This document shows, one piece after another, positions 9,126-17,508 of a stretch of DNA of 64,000 bases (its first letter is position 1; each line of letters begins with the position of its first letter). This DNA is from Corynebacterium lactis RW2-5. Its GTDB lineage: Bacteria; Actinomycetota; Actinomycetes; Mycobacteriales; Mycobacteriaceae. The DNA is taken from assembly GCF_001274895.1 (NCBI RefSeq), contig NZ_CP006841.1, positions 1,860,001 to 1,924,000 on the forward strand, written 5' to 3'. Under the pieces are notes generated by a model. The model was not told the origin of the DNA. It saw only the letters and a list, made by a program, of their open reading frames with translations, and searched no databases. Made by a program: the position numbers and the translations under genes.

Positions 9126-10286
9126 ATGCCAGCCGCGCCTGCAGTAGTCAATGACGTCTTTGATGCCACCGGCCCCGGTGCCACCGTCGCCTACGCACCA
9201 GGTTCCATCGATCTGCTGGGAGAGGACTGCTCCTCCAGCGGCGGCATGCTGTTGGCAAGTGCTATTCCGGTGCACGCGGCCGTAGGTGTGGAGGAGATCG
9301 AGGAACAGAAGCTCATCGTCACCTACAAGCGGGATACGACCACGATGGATTTCCCGGATTCCGCCCCGGAAGGGTTCGGCCCAATCCCAAGTGCGGTCGC
9401 CACCGCGATTGTGGCGCTACAGCACGGCGTGCACTTGGTGCCTCGGACCAGTGGCGGCCTGAAGGTCACCATCGCCTCGACCATTGCCTCCAGCCGTGGC
9501 TTCGGGGAAATCCCCGCAATCCAGTCTGCGCTCGCTCTCGCCCTCAACGCGCGCTTCGGCGACCGCGACGACGTCCCCACCCGAGCCCGCATGGCCACCG
9601 CAATCCATGAGGCGATGACGCAGGTCAAGGACGATTCTTGGCCTCTGTACCCATACACGGTTTCCCTGCGCAGCAAGCCGGACGCCATCCTGTGCATCAA
9701 CCACGCCGACGAGGCGGTCACTCAGACCACCCGGCCGCAGAGCCTCAATCTGACCGTCGCCTATTCCCCGGATATCACCGGTGGTTCGCCTACTGTGGAA
9801 CGCTATAGCTTCTTCCGCGAGGCCTGCGACGCTTTCGGTGTGCCGACTCTGGCCAGTCTGCCAGAGGCGCAGGGCCGCGTCGCCGACTGGGTTCGCGCCC
9901 GCCATGAGGTTCATCCCGATGAGGAAGCCCCAACCATCGGCCGTGCCGTCCAGTGGCTTGACGACGCCGACGCCTCCTCCGACCGCGCCCGCGCTGTCAT
10001 CGGGCACATTCGCCACAGCGATATCGATGCCGCCATCGCCGGTGTCGCGCGCGATATCGAGCAGCGCGACTCCGTGCCATCTGCTGGCTCTGCACTCGGC
10101 CAGATCGCATCGACCGCCGCCGAGACCGCCGAGGCCAGCGCAATCCGCTGCTCCCCCTGCCCCGGCGCGGCCCTGGTTATCTGGTCCCCCTCGGATAGCG
10201 CCGAGCCACTCCAGCACGCGCTTTCCGATGCCGGGGCCCAGGTCCTCAGAATTGCCGAGACCTCCGCTGGCGCGGTCGTCGTCTAG
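9126..10286 (+). CDS. Galactokinase-like GHMP-fold protein with degenerate motifs
   Basis: A 386-residue protein that aligns in outline with galactokinase, and corynebacterial equivalents are called galK. The three GHMP signatures are poor. The N-terminal GRVNLIGEHTDY equivalent reads APGSIDLLGEDCSSS (residues 24-38). The glycine/serine-rich ATP loop (GLSSSAA in active enzymes) reads IASSRGFGEIPAIQS (about 119-133). The C-terminal GAGFGG motif is absent near SPCPGAALVIW. ATG at 9126 follows GAGAGG. It is convergent with the RNB ribonuclease gene (9 bases between stops), and no galT or galE is adjacent. I infer it may not be an active galactokinase; the fold assignment itself is moderately sure. 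Confidence 0.7.
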   Translation: MPAAPAVVNDVFDATGPGATVAYAPGSIDLLGEDCSSSGGMLLASAIPVHAAVGVEEIEEQKLIVTYKRDTTTMDFPDSAPEGFGPIPSAVATAIVALQHGVHLVPRTSGGLKVTIASTIASSRGFGEIPAIQSALALALNARFGDRDDVPTRARMATAIHEAMTQVKDDSWPLYPYTVSLRSKPDAILCINHADEAVTQTTRPQSLNLTVAYSPDITGGSPTVERYSFFREACDAFGVPTLASLPEAQGRVADWVRARHEVHPDEEAPTIGRAVQWLDDADASSDRARAVIGHIRHSDIDAAIAGVARDIEQRDSVPSAGSALGQIASTAAETAEASAIRCSPCPGAALVIWSPSDSAEPLQHALSDAGAQVLRIAETSAGAVVV

Positions 10287-10295
10287 CGGGTGGCT

Positions 10296-11744
10296 CTAAT
10301 CCGCGGGCCAGGCGAAGGTGACTTCGGCGGCGGCCGGATCCGCGGTGACCAGTGTGACGAGTTGGCACGTTCCCTCTTGAGGTAGGCCGGCATCGCCGCT
10401 GCCCACGCAGTTGGCGATCACCGGCGGTCGGGCGACAAAGATTTCCGCGGCGGTGGCCTTGTTGTGCAGCACCGCCGCGTCGAAGGTCGTGCCCACCCAG
10501 GGGGCCAGCACGACCGATTCGGTGAGATTCAGGCACTTGCGGTCGACTGTCGCGGCCAGCGCCCCGGAGCGTTTCATGGAGTAAGTAGCTTGATCGAGAG
10601 TGTCGGTAACCCAGCCCGGAACCTCCACGGTCTTTGTCTCGCCCCGCTCGAAGGCTGCGATGGCCAGGCAGAACTCGAGGCCGTATCGGTCAATAAGCCG
10701 ACGCAGGGGCGCCGTGACGTGCGCATATACGCCACCGACGCCCGCATGAGGGGTCGGAGTGGAATTCTCTCCTCCGGTCTTAGCTAACTTCTCGTAGCCC
10801 GATCCCCGCAGCAGGCGCGATGCGTCACGCATCACGGCCATGCCCCTCGGAGTCTGCGCGTCGACCCGGGACAGGAAGCCAGCGATATCCTCAATTCGCG
10901 CCGCCGGCGCTTCGAATCCCAGGGCTTCGACCGCGACGAGAAAATCACGGATGTCCTGATCAGAGGCCGGGGCGAGCACGCGCAGCACCCCGACGCTGTG
11001 CCTGGCCATCATCTCCCCTGCGACCATGCCAGCCAACAGGGAAATCTCAGAGTTGTAGTCCATCGAGGCGGGGCGAGGATCCAGGGCCAGCTCGAAGGCG
11101 CCGTCTGAATCTCTTACAACACGCTGCGCGGGCAGCCTCAGGTTGATTGCGGCCCGGCGCTTGGAGCTGGTCTGACGAGCCCGACCGACCTCTTCCAGCA
11201 GCGCCACTGAGGGGTGCGCCGTGCCGTTGTCGAGGTCGGCCTGGACTTGCTCGTAGTCGAGCCTGGCGCGGCTGCGCACGAGCGCCGGATACACGTCGGT
11301 CTCGATGGGCTCGCCTTCCGAATCGAGCAGGATCTCCCACATCACGGCGACGCGGTCAACGTCGGGAAGCAGGCTTCCAGCTCCCTCCGAGAGTTCGGCC
11401 GGGTGGAGGCGCGAGGGGTCGTCGGGAAGGTAGATGGTCTGGCCGCGCTTTAATGACTCTGCGAAGAGGGCCGAGGCAGGGTCGATGAGCCCTCCCACGT
11501 CGGCGATAGCGTAGCGGACCAGCCAGCCCTCGCCGGGTGCCTTCTCGAGACACATCGCCTGGTCGAGATCCATGGAGCCGACCGGGTCGATGGTGACCAG
11601 CGGCACCTCGCGCATATCGCGGCGGTTCTGCCGCAAGTCGGTGACTGCGGCGGCCTCGGAGTGCAACTGGCGGGGAAAGGTCTCCGGCACGCCGCTTTCC
11701 CTGGCGACGGCGCGGAAATCGAGTTCGGCTGCGTAGAGCTTCAT
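10296..11744 (-). CDS. RNB-domain (RNase II/R family) ribonuclease
   Basis: A 482-residue protein dominated by an RNB catalytic domain. Residues 40-75 hold the TIDPVGSMDLDQA signature whose aspartates bind Mg2+ in RNase II. Further on are YAIADVGGLIDP, SLKRGQTIYLPD and the S-rich arginine segment HAGVGGVYAHVTAPLRRLIDRY. The usual N-terminal cold-shock and C-terminal S1 domains are short or missing, so it resembles the compact actinobacterial VacB-like proteins. ATG at 11744 is chosen over a TTG three codons upstream. It lies just downstream of rnpB on the same strand. Confidence 0.88.
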   Translation of the reverse strand: MKLYAAELDFRAVARESGVPETFPRQLHSEAAAVTDLRQNRRDMREVPLVTIDPVGSMDLDQAMCLEKAPGEGWLVRYAIADVGGLIDPASALFAESLKRGQTIYLPDDPSRLHPAELSEGAGSLLPDVDRVAVMWEILLDSEGEPIETDVYPALVRSRARLDYEQVQADLDNGTAHPSVALLEEVGRARQTSSKRRAAINLRLPAQRVVRDSDGAFELALDPRPASMDYNSEISLLAGMVAGEMMARHSVGVLRVLAPASDQDIRDFLVAVEALGFEAPAARIEDIAGFLSRVDAQTPRGMAVMRDASRLLRGSGYEKLAKTGGENSTPTPHAGVGGVYAHVTAPLRRLIDRYGLEFCLAIAAFERGETKTVEVPGWVTDTLDQATYSMKRSGALAATVDRKCLNLTESVVLAPWVGTTFDAAVLHNKATAAEIFVARPPVIANCVGSGDAGLPQEGTCQLVTLVTADPAAAEVTFAWPAD

Positions 11745-11760
11745 AGCTGGCAAGTGTAAG

Positions 11761-12240
11761 CGAGCGAGTCGGCCTATGAGCCGGATTCTGTTCCCCTCAA
11801 GGCCCTTTCAAGGACCCGGGGCGGTAATCATCCATCTCGGCCTGCCATTGCTGACAGCCTGAAGCAGCATACCCGCGGGCATCGGGCGGGCAGCCCTCAA
11901 ACGCTCGCGCACGCACACGCCACGGCAGGCTGGGCCTGTCCGCCTCGTGCGCGCTCTTGCCTTGCTCCCGGTGGGGTTTACCTAGCCGGCGCAGTCACCT
12001 ACGCCGCTGGTGCGCTCTTACCGCACCTTTTCACCCTTACCGGCGCCAAAAGCCAAAGACTTTTGGGGCCGGCGGTTTGTTTTCTGTGGCACTGTTCCCG
12101 CAGGTCACCCTGGGTTGCCGTTAGCAACCACCGCGCCCTGTGGAGTCCGGACTTTCCTCGACAGTGGCCTGGCCAATCACCCGCGCAGCGGGCGTTGACC
12201 GGTTCCTTTAGCTGCCGCGATTACCCGGCCGACTCGCTCG
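11761..12240 (-). ncRNA. rnpB: RNase P RNA, bacterial class A
   Basis: Catalytic RNA that matures tRNA 5' ends. On the minus strand the 5' half contains GAGGAAAGTCCGGACTCC (at 12140-12157) and the 3' end reads ACAGAATCCGGCTCATAGG, both universal RNase P RNA elements. A perfect 14-bp P1 helix joins 12227-12240 with 11761-11774 and sets the ends. The length (about 480 nt) suits actinobacteria. A promoter sits exactly upstream. Confidence 0.95.
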
Positions 12241-12245
12241 GCATT

Positions 12246-12276
12246 AGTGTACTCGGGCGAGGGGGCGTACTCACAA
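12246..12276 (-). promoter_or_regulatory. Promoter of rnpB
   Basis: On the minus strand TTGTGA and TACACT are separated by 19 bases. The -10 ends 5 bases before the predicted first nucleotide of rnpB (12240). The -35 abuts the stop codon of the upstream phosphatase gene. Confidence 0.55.
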
Positions 12277-12984
12277 CTAGCGCAGGTAACTGGTGTCATT
12301 AATCAGGCGGACCGATGTCGGCCCGTCCGCGTAGAACTCGGCAATCGACAGCGACGCCAGGTCCAGGTGGAGACGGGTGAAAATCTCGAAACCGCTACTA
12401 AGCCCCTGCCGCAGCAGCGCCTTGATCGGGGTTACGTGGCTGACTACCAGGATGGTCGAATCACCGTAGCGCTTTGTTATCCGGTCGCGGGCCGCGGCGA
12501 CTCGGGCATCAACGGTCCGGAAGTCCTCGCCGCCGGGCGGAGCTACCGTCGGGTCCGCCAGCCACCTGCTGTGCAGTTCCGGCGTCGCCCGGTGCGCCTC
12601 GGAGAAGGTCAGCCCCTCCCAGTCGCCGAAGTCAGTCTCCCGCAGCTCGTCGTCGGTCTCGATGTCCAGGCCTAGCGCCCTTGCTGCTTCCTCCGCGGTC
12701 TGCTGCGCTCGAATCTGCGGAGAGGCGACGATGGCGGAGATGTCCCACTCCTCTGCGTCCACTCCCTGTCGAAGACGCAGAGCCGCGCGCGTCGCCTGCT
12801 GCAGCCCGAGTTCCGTCAGCTCCGGATTGGAGGCGCTGCCGGAATACTCCCGCCGAATCGACATCGGTGACTGACCGTGGCGCAGAAGTAGCAGCCGGGT
12901 CGGCGCCGTCGTGGCGCCGGTCCAGCCCGGCGCGGAGTCGCGGCTGTTGTCATCCCTGGGGTCGTCCTCGGAATTGGTGCTCAA
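12277..12984 (-). CDS. Histidine phosphatase (phosphoglycerate mutase-like)
   Basis: A 235-residue protein of the histidine phosphatase superfamily. After a hydrophilic N-terminus of about 28 residues comes LLLLRHGQS, with the phosphoryl-acceptor histidine, then the second catalytic cluster (ASPQIRAQQTAE, LRETDFGDWEG) and VVSHVTPIKALL with the second histidine. In mycobacteria the orthologous slot (Rv2228c) holds a fusion of RNase HI with a CobC-like acid phosphatase; here only the phosphatase half is present. It lies downstream of the Zn-ribbon gene with 32 bases between. The substrate is unknown; phosphate ester or alpha-ribazole phosphate are possibilities. Confidence 0.85.
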   Translation of the reverse strand: MSTNSEDDPRDDNSRDSAPGWTGATTAPTRLLLLRHGQSPMSIRREYSGSASNPELTELGLQQATRAALRLRQGVDAEEWDISAIVASPQIRAQQTAEEAARALGLDIETDDELRETDFGDWEGLTFSEAHRATPELHSRWLADPTVAPPGGEDFRTVDARVAAARDRITKRYGDSTILVVSHVTPIKALLRQGLSSGFEIFTRLHLDLASLSIAEFYADGPTSVRLINDTSYLR

Positions 12985-13016
12985 CTCATGGCCTCCCTAA
13001 ACGCGTCTTTACTTCA

Positions 13017-13757
13017 TTACTTCATGGCGACCGCGAGCGTCGCCGGGCGCACCAGCATCGCGCCGCACTCGGGGCAGAAGGTGACCTGATCGGCCGGCAG
13101 GGCGTCGAAATCGTGCAGCGTACCGACATCCAGCTCCATGAAGCACGAGCCACAGGTGCGCCCGTCGATTTTCGCGACCGGGATCCCGTTCGCCTGCGAA
13201 AGCTTGCCATAGAGCTTCGCCGCGTCGCCCTCGAGCGCCGAGATGCGCTCCTGAAGCTTCGTCTCGGCGACAGCGATCCGAGCTCGGATGTCCCGCTCCG
13301 CGCCTGCCAGGCGTTCCCGGGCCTCGGCGATATCCTTGTTCGCCTCCTCCGCTCCGACGGAGCGCTGCGCGTCGGCTGCGTAGGCCTGCTGCATCTTCTT
13401 GTACTCTTCGAGCTTGCGCTCGGTTCGGAGGCGCCTGCGCCGGGTCGACTCCATGTCACGCTGGAGCTCGCGGCGTTCGAACTTGTCCTCCACTGCGCCG
13501 AGGGATAGTCGGTCGGCCTTCTCCCTGGCAATGAGCTTCGAGATGTCCGACTGGAGCTTGGCGATATCGCGGCCCAGGTCGGCCGCGTTGAGCTTGGAGC
13601 GCGCCCCGCCGGTTAACTCTCGGCGCAGGCTGCCCTCCAATCGGTCCAGCTCGGCCTTTTCCGGCAGGCACGCGGCGCGTGCAATCAGCCCGTCGAGCCG
13701 GGTCTGTTCCTGCGCTGCCTCTAGCATCGCGGCCTGCTGCCTCGGACTCATCTTCAT
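13017..13757 (-). CDS. Coiled-coil protein with C-terminal zinc ribbon
   Basis: A 246-residue protein matching the conserved Rv2229c family. Residues 10-180 form a long charged coiled coil (LDRLEGSLRREL, ERRELQRDMEST, ERLAGAERDIRAR). The C-terminus carries a C4 zinc ribbon, with GRTCGSCFMEL and FCPECGAML supplying two CxxC pairs near residues 201-204 and 228-231. ATG at 13757 (MKMSPRQQ) is used; an ATG two codons later is also possible. It lies between the Nif3-like and phosphatase genes on the same strand, an arrangement kept across Mycobacteriales. The molecular role is unknown; a nucleic-acid or protein scaffold is plausible. Confidence 0.87.
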   Translation of the reverse strand: MKMSPRQQAAMLEAAQEQTRLDGLIARAACLPEKAELDRLEGSLRRELTGGARSKLNAADLGRDIAKLQSDISKLIAREKADRLSLGAVEDKFERRELQRDMESTRRRRLRTERKLEEYKKMQQAYAADAQRSVGAEEANKDIAEARERLAGAERDIRARIAVAETKLQERISALEGDAAKLYGKLSQANGIPVAKIDGRTCGSCFMELDVGTLHDFDALPADQVTFCPECGAMLVRPATLAVAMK

Positions 13758-13820
13758 GGTTTAAAGCATCCTCACACTTGCTTCGTATGCTGTGGTTTTT
13801 ACGCTCGCTGGCACTGGCGG

Positions 13821-15011
13821 CTACGACGCCGCCACCGTCCACGGGTCGGTACGAATCTCAATGACGTGCGTCGGCACGCCCAGCTTTTCCCGTAGCATGA
13901 TGGCCGCCTGGTAGCACCAGGGGAATTCACTGGCCCAATGTGCGGTGTCTACGATGCAGAAATCCGCAGCTCGCAGAGTCTCATCGACCGGGTGGTGGCG
14001 CAGATCGGAAGTCACGAACGCGTCGACGCCGAGCTTTCCGACGATATCGAGGAAGGAATCCCCCGCACCGGAGGCCACGGCCACTTTGCGGATTATCCGG
14101 TCCGGGTCGCCCGCACCGCGCACGCCCCACTCGGTGGTGGGCAGTCGCTCAGCGACCCGCGCGACGAAGTCCTTAAACGGCATCGGAGTATCCAGCTCGC
14201 CGACGCGGCCAATTCCGACGGCCTTCTCCGGATCCAGGCCGGTGGCCTCGTTGCTGACGATGTCGAAGGCCGGCTCCTCGTAGGGGTGCGCGTCCTTAAG
14301 CGCCTCGATCACTGCGGAGCGTGCGGCCCGGGGCGCCACCATCTCCAGGCGTGCCTCCTCTACCTTCTCCACCTCACCGACGGTGCCGATGAACGGCTTC
14401 GCGCTACCGAGCGGCCGAAACTGCCCCTGGCCGTCCAGCCGGAACGCGCACTTATCGTACGCACCTATTGTGCCGGCTCCGGCCTCGAACATCGCCTCGG
14501 CCACGGCATCGACGTGTTCCCTCGGAACCTTGACGGTCCACGTGTCCAGCCCCGGAGCCGGCTGTGGCGCCAGGGGTGCTCCCGGATGCACGCCAAGAAT
14601 CGTCGCGAGCTGGTCGTTGACCCCCGGGCGCGCCGAGTCCGCGTTAGTGTGGGCCGCAAACAGCGCAACCCCGGCGCGAATCAGCTTGTGCAAAATGCGC
14701 CCCTTCGGCGTGTCCGCGGCCACGGAATTGACCCCTCGCAGCAGCAGCGGATGGTGGACCACGAGCATCTGGGCGCCGTCCGCAATCGCCTGGTCTGCGA
14801 CCTCGTCCGTGCACTCCAGGGCCAGAGCGATTTTCTCCACCGGGTCCTTCGGATCGCCGCAGACCAGACCGACTTTGTCCCAACTCTCGGCTAGCGCGGG
14901 CGGGTACGCCGCATCCATCGCTGCACGCACATCGCTCACAGTTACAGAGTCCACGGCTGCAGCACCGCCAGTCTGAGCCTCCGAGGTGGCTTCCACATCC
15001 TTGCTAGTCAT
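13821..15011 (-). CDS. Nif3-like dinuclear metal-centre protein
   Basis: A 396-residue member of the NIF3/DUF34 family (Rv2230c-like), probably a hexamer with a two-metal site. Visible motifs are the N-terminal WDKVGLVCGDP, the metal-ligand segment LVVHHPLLLRG, AAHTNADSARPGVND, and near the C-terminus TSDLRHHPVDE. The middle (about 150-280) holds the PII-like insert seen in Gram-positive members. The open frame continues to 15206, but ATG at 15011 overlaps the upstream cobC-like stop as ATGA, which argues for translational coupling and fixes this start. The family is tied to metal handling or cofactor repair; the exact reaction is unsettled. Confidence 0.9.
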   Translation of the reverse strand: MTSKDVEATSEAQTGGAAAVDSVTVSDVRAAMDAAYPPALAESWDKVGLVCGDPKDPVEKIALALECTDEVADQAIADGAQMLVVHHPLLLRGVNSVAADTPKGRILHKLIRAGVALFAAHTNADSARPGVNDQLATILGVHPGAPLAPQPAPGLDTWTVKVPREHVDAVAEAMFEAGAGTIGAYDKCAFRLDGQGQFRPLGSAKPFIGTVGEVEKVEEARLEMVAPRAARSAVIEALKDAHPYEEPAFDIVSNEATGLDPEKAVGIGRVGELDTPMPFKDFVARVAERLPTTEWGVRGAGDPDRIIRKVAVASGAGDSFLDIVGKLGVDAFVTSDLRHHPVDETLRAADFCIVDTAHWASEFPWCYQAAIMLREKLGVPTHVIEIRTDPWTVAAS

Positions 15012-16162
15012 CTGTTGGAACCTTCCTCCCATTTTCCGCTGTACTTCTCTATCCCAGCGTAGTGAACTTGCTCCACCGCTTCGATGAGCTGACGCACGTA
15101 GTCCCGGTCGCGCACCGCCAGGCGCCACCATCGCGAATCCAGCCCGCGGAAAGTGTCGCACCGCCGCACCGCAATCCCCCTCTCCGCCAGGGCTTTCCTC
15201 ATCCACTCCCGCTTGCCGACGCCCTCTTCATCTTCCCCGCGATTACCCAGCGGGGCCTTTGCCAGGATGAAGGGTGCCGCAGACGGCATGACGGCCCATC
15301 CCGCGTTGGACAGATCCCGCTCCATCTGGCCGCGCTGGGAGGCAATCTCGGCGCGGATTGCCGGTAGAAGCTGCCCACTGCGCCGCGCAATTTCCAGCAT
15401 TGCCCGCAGCTGCAGCGTGCCCAGCGGCCAATGCGGCCGGAGGCGCCCCAGGCGCTCCAGAAGTTCCGGGCTGCCCAGCGCGTAACCGCAGCGCAGGCCC
15501 GCAATTGCCCAGGTCTTAGTCATGCTGCGGAAAACAATGACGTTGTCCGGGAAGGGGCTGACCGTCGAAGCGTCTGCAAGCGAGGCCTCTGCCGCCGCCT
15601 GTCCATCGACAACATCCATGAAGGCCTCATCGACGACGAGAATCTCCGCGCTGCGGGACAACTCCAGCAGCGCCTCCGCCGAGTGCAGGACGCCGGTGGG
15701 GTTGGTGGGATTACCGACAATGGCCATCCGCCCCGCCAGCCGCGAGGCCAGGCCGGAATGCGCGGCGGGGCGGGCGTCGGCAAGCGGAGAGTCCAGGGCG
15801 AAAGGCGCCTGCAGGGCCAGTGTTTCGCACTCGGAGCCGGCCGCGAGGAAGGCGGCTTCGGGCTCGGTGAACTGCGGCGCGATGATAGTCGCGGGCAGGC
15901 CGAGGCTTGGCAGGAGGCTGAATCCCTCGGCGACTCCGTGCAGGAGCAGCACCTCCGCCGGGCTACGGCCGTGAATCCGCGCGATTTCGGAACGGACCTC
16001 GTTGGCGAGTTCCTCGTCGGGATAGGCGGCGAGCTCGTCCACGCCGCCGATGACGGCCTCTTTGAGCCAGTCGGGTGTTTCACCGTGGACATTGACCGCG
16101 AAGTCCAGGCGCGCGCCCCGGGCGGCGCGATCGCCGTGGTAACGCAGCAAGTTGTTGAACAT
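15008..16162 (-). CDS. CobC-like PLP-dependent aminotransferase / threonine-phosphate decarboxylase
   Basis: A 384-residue fold-type I PLP enzyme. It has the substrate-loop NPTNPTGVLH near residue 152, the PLP-phosphate aspartate in LVVDEAFMDV, and the Schiff-base lysine in RSMTKTWAIAGLRCGY near residue 215. The best relatives are Rv2231c/CobC and histidinol-phosphate aminotransferases. CobC-type enzymes make aminopropanol phosphate for the cobalamin lower loop, and cobD lies 3 kb away, but no other corrin-pathway gene is in the window, so a different amino acid substrate remains possible. ATG at 16162 has GGAGGA very close and a TAGGCT -10 seven bases upstream. It is the first gene of a minus-strand run of four. 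Confidence 0.82.
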   Translation of the reverse strand: MFNNLLRYHGDRAARGARLDFAVNVHGETPDWLKEAVIGGVDELAAYPDEELANEVRSEIARIHGRSPAEVLLLHGVAEGFSLLPSLGLPATIIAPQFTEPEAAFLAAGSECETLALQAPFALDSPLADARPAAHSGLASRLAGRMAIVGNPTNPTGVLHSAEALLELSRSAEILVVDEAFMDVVDGQAAAEASLADASTVSPFPDNVIVFRSMTKTWAIAGLRCGYALGSPELLERLGRLRPHWPLGTLQLRAMLEIARRSGQLLPAIRAEIASQRGQMERDLSNAGWAVMPSAAPFILAKAPLGNRGEDEEGVGKREWMRKALAERGIAVRRCDTFRGLDSRWWRLAVRDRDYVRQLIEAVEQVHYAGIEKYSGKWEEGSNR

Positions 16163-16169
16163 GTCCTCC

Positions 16170-16179
16170 AGCCTAGAGT
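16170..16179. promoter_or_regulatory. Overlapping divergent -10 elements between cobC-like and HAD genes
   Basis: The 26-base gap between the two start codons contains AGCCTAGAGT. Read on the minus strand it gives TAGGCT (16170-16175), 7 bases before the cobC-like ATG. Read on the plus strand it gives TAGAGT (16174-16179), 9 bases before ATG at 16189. Both fit TANNNT and the two boxes share two base pairs, so this looks like one bidirectional, leaderless promoter. Each -35 would lie inside the opposite coding region. Confidence 0.45.
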
Positions 16180-16188
16180 GCTTTTAGG

Positions 16189-16896
16189 ATGAGGATTATG
16201 TCCCAGGCCCGATCGACCACTTCGTCATTTCCGCCCACCGTGCTCATCGATGTCGACGGCACCATCGCCGACTCCCTGCCCGCGATTATCGAGGGTTTCA
16301 AGGTTGCCATGCGCGCGATCGACCACCCAATCCCGGGCGAGGCGTTCCTCCGCCGGATTCCGGGACCGCCCATGGTGGAAACGCTCGCGTCCTTGGGCCT
16401 GCCCCCTGCGCAGGTCGACGAGGCATTTACCGCATACATGGACCACCAGCGCGGTGGCGGGTGGGCTGGCGCGACGATGTTCCCCGGCTGGCCCGAGCTG
16501 CTGCGGCGCTGGCGTGACGACGGTCTGCGGCTCGCTACAGCGACATCCAAGGGCGAATACTTCGCCCGCAAGACGTTGGAGAGGTTTGGGCTCGAGGACG
16601 CCTTCGACTTCATCGGCGCGGCAGACGATGACGGCGACCGGCGCACCAAAATTGATGTGATTCGGTACACGCTCGATCAACTGGGTATCCCTACCGCACC
16701 GGAGCAGCGGTCCGCGGGCAGCGTGGTCATGATTGGCGACCGCACCCACGACTTTTCCGGTGCCGCTCTGTTCGGAATACCCTCCGTCGCTGTCGAATGG
16801 GGCTACGGCTCGGCCCAGGAAATCGCGGAGGCCGATGGCAGCGCCGCCGACCCGGAGGAGCTGGATTTTACTATCCGCCGGATGCTGTATCTTTAA
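16189..16896 (+). CDS. HAD-superfamily hydrolase, PtkA-like
   Basis: A 235-residue haloacid-dehalogenase-fold protein. Motif I is LIDVDGTIADS near residues 19-29, with the nucleophile and acid/base aspartates; motif II is the threonine in TATSK near 119; motif III/IV is VVMIGDRTHDFSGA near 182. It resembles phosphoglycolate phosphatase, but its position directly before the low-molecular-weight tyrosine phosphatase matches Rv2232 (PtkA), a HAD protein reported to act as a tyrosine kinase on PtpA. The activity cannot be told from sequence. ATG at 16189 is used; ATG at 16198 is also in frame. The TAGAGT spacing favours 16189. Confidence 0.85.
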   Translation: MRIMSQARSTTSSFPPTVLIDVDGTIADSLPAIIEGFKVAMRAIDHPIPGEAFLRRIPGPPMVETLASLGLPPAQVDEAFTAYMDHQRGGGWAGATMFPGWPELLRRWRDDGLRLATATSKGEYFARKTLERFGLEDAFDFIGAADDDGDRRTKIDVIRYTLDQLGIPTAPEQRSAGSVVMIGDRTHDFSGAALFGIPSVAVEWGYGSAQEIAEADGSAADPEELDFTIRRMLYL

Positions 16897-16972
16897 TTCT
16901 CGTTGTCCTTTGAGGATTCGGCCGTTGCCGAGTCCCCGCACGCATATTCTTCGAGAGCTGGTTTGTAAACCT

Positions 16973-17482
16973 ATGCCTTTTTCTTCGTCGCTCCGGACGG
17001 AAACGGTCTACGTAGTCTTCGTCTGCTCCGGAAATATCTGCCGCTCCCCCATGGCGGAAATCATCCTCCGCGATGCCGTCGAGAACGCAGGCCTCGACTC
17101 GGACGTGCTCCTCGGCTCGTGCGGCATCGGCGGCTGGCACGTCGGCGAGTCCGCCGACCCGCGCGCCCAGAAGGAGCTGGTCCGCGCAGGCTACGACCCG
17201 ACGCACACCGCGGCGCAGCTGGGCAAGGAGCACTCGGACGCGACACTGTTTATCGCCATGGATTCCAGCCACGTCCAGGGGCTCAAGCACGCCGGAATCC
17301 CGAAGGAGCGCATCCGCCTGCTGCGTTCTTTCGATCCGAAGTCGCCGAAGGGTGCCGAGGTCGCTGATCCGTACTACGGGGGACGCGACGGATTCGTGCG
17401 TACCCGCGAGGAGATCGAGGCCGCGGCCGACGGCATCGTGGCGTGGATCAGGGAAACCCTGGCCCTCGCCTCGGACCGATAG
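16973..17482 (+). CDS. ptpA: Low-molecular-weight protein tyrosine phosphatase
   Basis: A 169-residue LMW-PTP. The phosphate-binding loop VCSGNICRSPMAE near residues 17-29 has the CX5RS active site; the general acid aspartate lies in VADPYYGG near 130, followed by the usual tyrosines. Family length is about 150-165. ATG at 16973 (MPFSSSLRTETVYVVFVC) is chosen because the family begins just before the V(C)FVC strand; the open frame runs upstream through the HAD gene without family similarity. It follows the HAD gene by 76 bases, so the pair probably forms a kinase/phosphatase-like or double-phosphatase module as in Mycobacterium. Confidence 0.93.
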   Translation: MPFSSSLRTETVYVVFVCSGNICRSPMAEIILRDAVENAGLDSDVLLGSCGIGGWHVGESADPRAQKELVRAGYDPTHTAAQLGKEHSDATLFIAMDSSHVQGLKHAGIPKERIRLLRSFDPKSPKGAEVADPYYGGRDGFVRTREEIEAAADGIVAWIRETLALASDR

Positions 17483-17508
17483 GGCCCGAGCAGCTAACGC
17501 TAGGGCGG

